A DNA stretch of 9,477 nt. Source: Chloroflexota bacterium. GTDB lineage: Bacteria > Chloroflexota > UBA6077 > CF-72. The number at the start of each line of letters is the position of its first letter. Within the stretch, counting starts at the first letter, position 1. Positions 5,477 to 9,477 of this stretch are shown one piece after another. The notes beneath the pieces were generated by a model, which was given only the letters and a program-made list of their open reading frames with translations, had not been told where the DNA came from and ran no database searches. The stretch spans positions 1 through 9,477 of the forward strand of contig JAFAWJ010000605.1 of NCBI GenBank assembly GCA_019242065.1, given 5' to 3'. The position numbers and the translations under genes were made by a program.

Positions 5477-8158
5477 GTGGCGCGGTCACTGTCGTGGCGC
5501 GAGACTTCGCCGCTGGGGCGGCTCGAGTTCCGCTCGCTGGCGAGCAGCTTGCGCGGCGAGCCGGCGATCATCCTCGGGCTGATCGTCATCGGGCTGCTGG
5601 CGCACGGCCTGAACATGTTCCAGTTCCCGGCACTGACCGGCATCGACGACGAAGGCATCTACGCGTCCCAGGCCTGGGCCATCCTGCGCGAAGGTCAGCT
5701 CTCGCCCTACACCTATGTGTACGACCACGTCCCGGGCGGCTGGATCCTGCTCGCCGGCTGGATGGTGCTGACCGGTGGCCCGCACGCATTTGGCAGCGCC
5801 ATCGACAGCGGGCGCGTGCTCATGCTGCTACTCCACGTCGCCTCGGTGGTGATGCTGTACCGCATCGCGCGCAAGCTCGGCTGCCACATGGGCCTCGCCG
5901 CGGTGGGCGCGCTGCTGTTCACGATCTCCCCCCTCGAGCTGGCATACGGACGCCGCCTGCTGCTCGACAACATCATGTTGTTCTGGTGCTTGCTGAGCCT
6001 GGACCTGTTGCTCGACGGCTGGGGTCGCCTGAGTCGGGTCACGCTGAGCGGCGTCTGCTTCGGCGTGGCGATGTTGACCAAGGAGACGGCCGTGTTCCTG
6101 GTGCTGCCCATGCTGTTCATCGCCTGGCAGCAGCGCTGGCAGCATCAGGCCCGCTTCGCCGTCTTCGGCTGGTTGGTGCCGATGCTGATGGTCGTGAGCT
6201 TTTACCCACTCTACGCGGCACTCAAGGGCGAGCTGCTGCCGGCCGGCGGCGCCGCCCAGTTCTCGACCAGTGGCTACGGCAACACGGGCGTGTCCCTGGC
6301 GGATTCGCTACTGTGGCAGATCGGTCGCGGTGGCGGGGGTGCCTTCAACCTGGACAACCAGTTCTGGACGCTGGTTAGGTCCGACTGGCTGCCACGAGAC
6401 GCACTCCTGCTGGTAGGCGGCGCGCTGACAATCTGCCTGAACCTGGCGCGCGGTTGTCGCCTGCACACCGTCGATCAACGCCGAGCGGTGGCCACGGGTC
6501 TGCTGGGGCTGCTGCCACTGCTGTACCTCGCCCGCGGCGGCATCGTCTTCGACTTCTACATCCTGGCGGCGATCCCGTTCCTGTGCCTGAATCTCGTCGT
6601 GCTGATCGCGCCGGTGTATCGCCGCCTGCCAGTCCTGGCCGCCACCGGGCTGGCCACCGGAGTCGCGCTGGCAATCGGGATCGGCTACTTTGCGGCGGGC
6701 ACCCTCCAGCCGCTGTACGCCCAGGCGCCCAGCACCGCTGGCCGCCAGGCGCTGACGTGGATCAAGGCGCACGTCCCCGCCGACGCCTACATTCTCACTG
6801 GGGACGACCTGTGGACCGACCTGCGGGAACCCGGACCATCTTCGGACGGCACAGACGCGCCTGGCTTTGCCAACGTTCAGAGCTACACCAAGGTCGGCGG
6901 CGATCCCGCGATTCATACCGGTGTCTTTCATGACGACTGGCGCGGTGTGGACTATCTCCTGGTGTCACCAGGGCTGGAGGACGCGCTGGTCGCCGCGGGG
7001 AACACGCTCGCGGTGGATGCGCTGCACCACGCGCACGAGGTCCAGAGCTGGAGCAACGACGGTTCGAGCCTGGAGCTGTGGAAGGTCGACAAAGTTGGCG
7101 CGACCGAGCCGGAGCTGATGAGTGGCAGCAACGCCTACCTGGCCGCCCACTTCGGGCAAGACGGCGCGTTCAAAGCCGCCGACGGATCGGTCACCTCCGA
7201 GTCGCAGGCGTATGCGATGCTCCGAGCGGTGTGGTCCGGCGACCGAGCCGGATTTGCGCGCACATGGCAGTGGACCAGCGGGCACATCAGCAATACCGAG
7301 GGTCTGCTGGCCTGGAAGTGGAATGGCACCGTGGCCGACTCTCACAGCGCCACCGACGCGGATACCGATACCGCGCTGGCGCTGTTGCTGGCTGGCCGAG
7401 AGTGGGGGGATCCGGCGTGGCTCGCGGACGGGACGGCCATGGTCGATGCCATCTGGAATCACGACGTCGCCACCGTGAACGGCACACCGTACGTGGTGGC
7501 GGGCGACTGGGCGGCGGACTCCAACGTGGTGACACTCAATCCCAGCTATTTCGCACCGTACGCCTACCACATCTTCCAGGAGGTGGATCCTGCCCACAAC
7601 TGGGTTGGCGTCGTTGACTCCGGGTACCAGGTCCTGTTCGACAGCTCCGCCGCGAATCTCGAAAGCGATCACTCCGCGGGTCTGCCACCTGACTGGGTGG
7701 GGCTGGACCAGCAGACGGGGACGCTCGTCCCGCTCGACCTGGGCACCGATCCCACGACGACCTACGGCTATGATGCGCCACGCACCTACTGGCGCCTTGC
7801 CCTGGATCAGCGTTGGGACGACGACGGACGCGCCGCGGCGTTTCTCTCGCAGGCGGGCTTTCTTGACGACGAGGTCAACCGATCAGGCGGGGTCCGCGCG
7901 ATCTACATCCACGACGGCTCAGTGGCGAGCACCGACTCCAGCGTCGTGGGTTCGGCCGGCGCCCTTGCCGCGCTGTTGACGCTCGATCCCGACGCCGCCA
8001 ATCGACTGTACGCCAGTGCGCTGGTCGGCGGCTCGGCGTCCCACGCCGGGCAGCTGTACTGGGGCGACCCGAACGACCTGTACGCCCAGGAGTGGGGCTG
8101 GTTTGCAACCGCCCTGTACGCGAACGCGCTCACCGACGTGTGGCATGAAGGAGGCTAA
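5477..8158 (+). CDS. GT-C (PMT/ArnT-like) glycosyltransferase fused to a GH8 endoglucanase domain
   Basis: This is one 893-residue frame. The N-terminal half is a GT-C membrane enzyme: the first helix is at about 30-48, the outer loop carries TGIDDEGIY (Asp57-Asp58-Glu59, acidic donor/acceptor motif), then YGRRLLLDNIMLFW (157-170), TKETAVFLVLP, and about ten to twelve helices up to residue 408. An extracytoplasmic alpha/beta region covers 418-545. Residues about 551-890 form a full-length GH8 domain: the acid in TSESQAYAML (Glu575), LLAWKWNG, ATDADTDTALALLLAGREW (signature, Asp627), NPSYFAPYAY, GLPPDWVGLD, and YGYDAPRTYWRLALD (Asp766, expected catalytic base). The signature deviates at one position (Thr632 for Ile/Met). 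GH8 enzymes hydrolyse beta-1,4-glucan, xylan or chitosan; BcsZ is the cellulose-operon member. No stop or frameshift separates the halves. Cutting outside the membrane next to the GT2 synthase is the natural inference. GTG follows the GT2 stop directly. Confidence 0.9.
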   Translation: MARSLSWRETSPLGRLEFRSLASSLRGEPAIILGLIVIGLLAHGLNMFQFPALTGIDDEGIYASQAWAILREGQLSPYTYVYDHVPGGWILLAGWMVLTGGPHAFGSAIDSGRVLMLLLHVASVVMLYRIARKLGCHMGLAAVGALLFTISPLELAYGRRLLLDNIMLFWCLLSLDLLLDGWGRLSRVTLSGVCFGVAMLTKETAVFLVLPMLFIAWQQRWQHQARFAVFGWLVPMLMVVSFYPLYAALKGELLPAGGAAQFSTSGYGNTGVSLADSLLWQIGRGGGGAFNLDNQFWTLVRSDWLPRDALLLVGGALTICLNLARGCRLHTVDQRRAVATGLLGLLPLLYLARGGIVFDFYILAAIPFLCLNLVVLIAPVYRRLPVLAATGLATGVALAIGIGYFAAGTLQPLYAQAPSTAGRQALTWIKAHVPADAYILTGDDLWTDLREPGPSSDGTDAPGFANVQSYTKVGGDPAIHTGVFHDDWRGVDYLLVSPGLEDALVAAGNTLAVDALHHAHEVQSWSNDGSSLELWKVDKVGATEPELMSGSNAYLAAHFGQDGAFKAADGSVTSESQAYAMLRAVWSGDRAGFARTWQWTSGHISNTEGLLAWKWNGTVADSHSATDADTDTALALLLAGREWGDPAWLADGTAMVDAIWNHDVATVNGTPYVVAGDWAADSNVVTLNPSYFAPYAYHIFQEVDPAHNWVGVVDSGYQVLFDSSAANLESDHSAGLPPDWVGLDQQTGTLVPLDLGTDPTTTYGYDAPRTYWRLALDQRWDDDGRAAAFLSQAGFLDDEVNRSGGVRAIYIHDGSVASTDSSVVGSAGALAALLTLDPDAANRLYASALVGGSASHAGQLYWGDPNDLYAQEWGWFATALYANALTDVWHEGG
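8148..8154 (+). promoter_or_regulatory. Strong Shine-Dalgarno for the last operon gene
   Basis: AAGGAGG, the best ribosome site in the window, sits in the last codons of the GT-C/GH8 gene, 3 bases before the ATG at 8158. The stop and start share one base (TAATG). It supports strong coupled translation of the Pro/Ala-rich protein. Confidence 0.65.
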
Positions 8159-9204
8159 TGGACCACGCACCTATCTATCGCGCTGACGAACGACGCCCAC
8201 CCGCACCCCGCGTCCCGCTGCTGCGGTCGGCGTCGCTGCTGTCGGCTGTGACGGCCCTGACAATCAGCGGCATCGCCCTTGGCTATCATGGCTTCGCGGC
8301 GCCCGCCCTCGACGCACCGCCCGCGACCGACAGCGCTCAAACCAGCAGCATCGCCGTGCCGGTGCCCTTCCTGGCGTTGCCACTGGTGAATGGCGGGCAT
8401 CCAGACCTGCTGGCGCAGTTGAGCTCGGCGCTGGTCGCACCTGTGGAGCAAGTTCGGGCGATCGTCCAGCCAGCGCCTTCTCCGTCACCGGTAGCGGTAA
8501 CGGTCGTCGCGCCGGTGTCGTTTGCGTCTGAACCGCTGGGCCCGCCAGTGGTGTTGTCCGTTGACGTGGCTCCGGCCGACGACGCCGCCGCGCCAGCCGC
8601 GGATGTGACAGAGCCGGGGGCTGTTTCGCCCCTCAGGGCGCCAGGCGTTGTCGAGCCAGGACCGCTGACGCCGCAGGTTGACGAGCCGGGCCGCGGTCGA
8701 GACCTGGCGCCGCCCGCAGACGATCAGGCGGCAGCGGCTGCCGACGACAGCGCTGCCCCGGACGATTCGGTGACTGACTCCGCGGCGCCAGCACTGCCGC
8801 CCCCAGACGAGGCACCCGCCGCGACTGTCCACAAGTCCACCGCCTCCTCGGCTCCGGCGCCGGCGACGGCACCACCACCGGCGGCGCATGAACCAACGCC
8901 AGTGCCCGAACGCCAGGTCGACGAACCGAAGGTGGAGGTCCCGAAAGTGGACGTGCCGAAGGTGGACGTGCCGAAGGTGGTGCTGGTCGTCCCGCGCGAG
9001 GATGACGCCCCAAAACCCCAGGCGCGCCCTGCGCCCCCACCTCCGCCGCCAGCCCAAGCGCCAGCGCCGGCACAAGCACCAGCGCCGCAGGCACAGTCAC
9101 AACCGCCAAACAAAGGCCAGTCGGATAACGGGCACCCCAGCAACAGCGGCCACGACGACGGCGGAAAAGGTGGCGACAACAACAAAGACAGCGGTCACCA
9201 CTAG
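8158..9204 (+). CDS. Membrane-anchored or secreted Pro/Ala-rich protein with PKVDV repeats and Gly/Asp/His tail
   Basis: I do not recognise this 348-residue protein. A short basic N-terminus (RRPPAPR, Arg23) precedes one hydrophobic segment at about 24-47, ending in GFAAPALDA, which could be a signal peptide or a type II anchor. The rest should be outside the membrane and is largely disordered. A mildly hydrophobic stretch (65-135, with VPVPFLALPLV and a PDLLAQLSSALVAPVEQVRAI helix) is followed by acidic Ala/Pro/Asp regions. PKV(E/D)V repeats (257-274), a Pro/Ala/Gln run (288-315) and a hydrophilic Gly/Asn/Asp/Lys/His tail (319-348) complete it. There is no LPxTG motif and no cysteine. It is the last gene of the operon and overlaps the GH8-fusion gene by one base, so it probably works with the polysaccharide machinery as a wall-spanning tether, a polymer-associated protein or a glycosylation acceptor. 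None of these roles is shown by sequence. Confidence 0.75.
   Translation: MDHAPIYRADERRPPAPRVPLLRSASLLSAVTALTISGIALGYHGFAAPALDAPPATDSAQTSSIAVPVPFLALPLVNGGHPDLLAQLSSALVAPVEQVRAIVQPAPSPSPVAVTVVAPVSFASEPLGPPVVLSVDVAPADDAAAPAADVTEPGAVSPLRAPGVVEPGPLTPQVDEPGRGRDLAPPADDQAAAAADDSAAPDDSVTDSAAPALPPPDEAPAATVHKSTASSAPAPATAPPPAAHEPTPVPERQVDEPKVEVPKVDVPKVDVPKVVLVVPREDDAPKPQARPAPPPPPPAQAPAPAQAPAPQAQSQPPNKGQSDNGHPSNSGHDDGGKGGDNNKDSGHH
8926..8985 (+). repeat. Tandem 15-base repeat encoding PKVDV/PKVEV
   Basis: Four adjoining 15-base units start at 8926, 8941, 8956 and 8971 with consensus CCGAAGGTGGACGTG. The second and third units differ at one base; the first differs from the consensus at two bases and the last diverges at its 3' end. 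They encode PKVEV, PKVDV, PKVDV and PKVVL, an alternating Lys/acidic pattern typical of extended spacer segments. Near-identity suggests recent slippage expansion, so copy number may vary between strains. Confidence 0.8.
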
Positions 9205-9231
9205 CCGTAGCCAGGTTGAGAGCGCTTACGG
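9205..9231. terminator. Possible weak bidirectional stem-loop between convergent genes
   Basis: CCGTA (9205-9209) can pair with TACGG (9227-9231) across a 17-base loop in the 21-base gap between the operon stop and the epimerase stop. The stem is short, the loop is long and there is no T-tract on either strand. Some form of termination is expected between convergent genes, but this structure alone is poor evidence for it. Confidence 0.15.
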
Positions 9232-9477
9232 ATCGTTGAGCAGCGAGGCGACGATGCGCTCGGCGGCGTGACCATCCCCGAAGGGGTTTTCGGCCTCCGC
9301 CATGCGGGCGTATTCGCGCGGATCGTCCAGCAGGCGGCTCACCTCGGCCACGATCCGCGCGCGGTCGGTGCCCACGATCCGCAACGCGCCGGTGGCCACG
9401 CCCTCGGGACGCTCGGTCACTTCGCGCAGCACCAGACCGGGAATGCCCAGGCCAGCGGCCTCCTCCTGGATGCCGCC
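9226..9477 (-). CDS. wecB: Non-hydrolysing UDP-N-acetylglucosamine 2-epimerase, C-terminal part (5' end outside window)
   Basis: On the minus strand the frame is open from 9477 to a TAA at 9228-9226, giving the last 83 residues. It begins GGIQEEAAGLGIPGLVLREV, continues with TERPEGV and ends with NPFGDGHAAERI. These are the hallmarks of WecB/MnaA epimerases: the SGGxQEE nucleotide-binding loop, the TERPE substrate motif and the C-terminal NP(Y/F)GDG. The enzyme interconverts UDP-GlcNAc and UDP-ManNAc, a precursor for wall polymers and exopolysaccharides. A GTG at 9432 is only an internal valine; the true start is to the right of the window. The gene is convergent with the operon, 21 bases from its end, and so is transcribed separately, but it fits an envelope-polysaccharide neighbourhood. 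Confidence 0.92.
   Translation of the reverse strand, partial: GGIQEEAAGLGIPGLVLREVTERPEGVATGALRIVGTDRARIVAEVSRLLDDPREYARMAEAENPFGDGHAAERIVASLLNDP

Noticed and set aside
8158..9204. TonB-like protein, suggested by one N-terminal membrane segment and a Pro/Lys-rich spacer
   Set aside because: There is no C-terminal TonB fold, the C-terminus is a hydrophilic Gly/Asp/His tail, and there is no ExbB/ExbD or other outer-membrane gene nearby.
9226..9432. A complete short minus-strand gene starting at GTG 9432
   Set aside because: The frame continues open to the window edge and encodes the preceding conserved GGIQEEA segment of the epimerase, so the GTG is internal.

Overview
The window is GC-rich, with short gaps, GTG and TTG start candidates and tightly coupled genes. 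It reads like a chromosomal segment of a Gram-positive-type or monoderm high-GC bacterium. Chloroflexota is my best guess and Actinomycetota the alternative. The guess rests on the style of the GT-C glycosyltransferases, an Acidothermus E1-like GH5 cellulase, and the absence of any outer-membrane export gene. No rRNA, tRNA, CRISPR array, transposase or phage gene is visible, and no intergenic stretch exceeds about 110 bases.

Layout. (1) 1-468: 3' end of a ThiO-type glycine oxidase (thiamine thiazole synthesis), apparently unrelated to the rest. (2) 555-2126: a secreted GH5 endoglucanase, closely E1-like in its catalytic core, followed by a Thr/Ala/Pro/Gln linker and a short C-terminal tail I do not recognise. 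A 12-base perfect palindrome lies upstream. (3) 2229-9204: four genes on the same strand joined by a 4-base overlap, a 0-base gap and a 1-base overlap, so almost certainly one operon. They encode a GT-C membrane glycosyltransferase with a C-terminal jelly-roll (carbohydrate-binding-like) domain; a processive GT2 polysaccharide synthase with TED and QxxRW motifs; a second GT-C transferase fused to a complete GH8 endoglucanase domain; and a membrane-anchored or secreted Pro/Ala-rich protein with PKVDV repeats and a Gly/Asp/His tail. (4) 9226-9477, minus strand: 3' end of a non-hydrolysing UDP-GlcNAc 2-epimerase, convergent with the operon.

Working model (inference). The GT2 protein polymerises a beta-linked glucan-like chain and extrudes it. 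The GH8 domain, held outside the membrane on a GT-C scaffold, trims or edits the chain in the way free BcsZ does in cellulose operons. The jelly-roll GT-C protein binds glycan. The two GT-C enzymes transfer sugars from lipid carriers to the polymer or to Ser/Thr/Pro-rich proteins such as the operon's last product. The secreted GH5 upstream would act on the same type of beta-1,4-glucan, either for turnover or for external cellulose. The GT-C/GH8 fusion and its paired GT-C/jelly-roll partner are the most unusual parts of the window.
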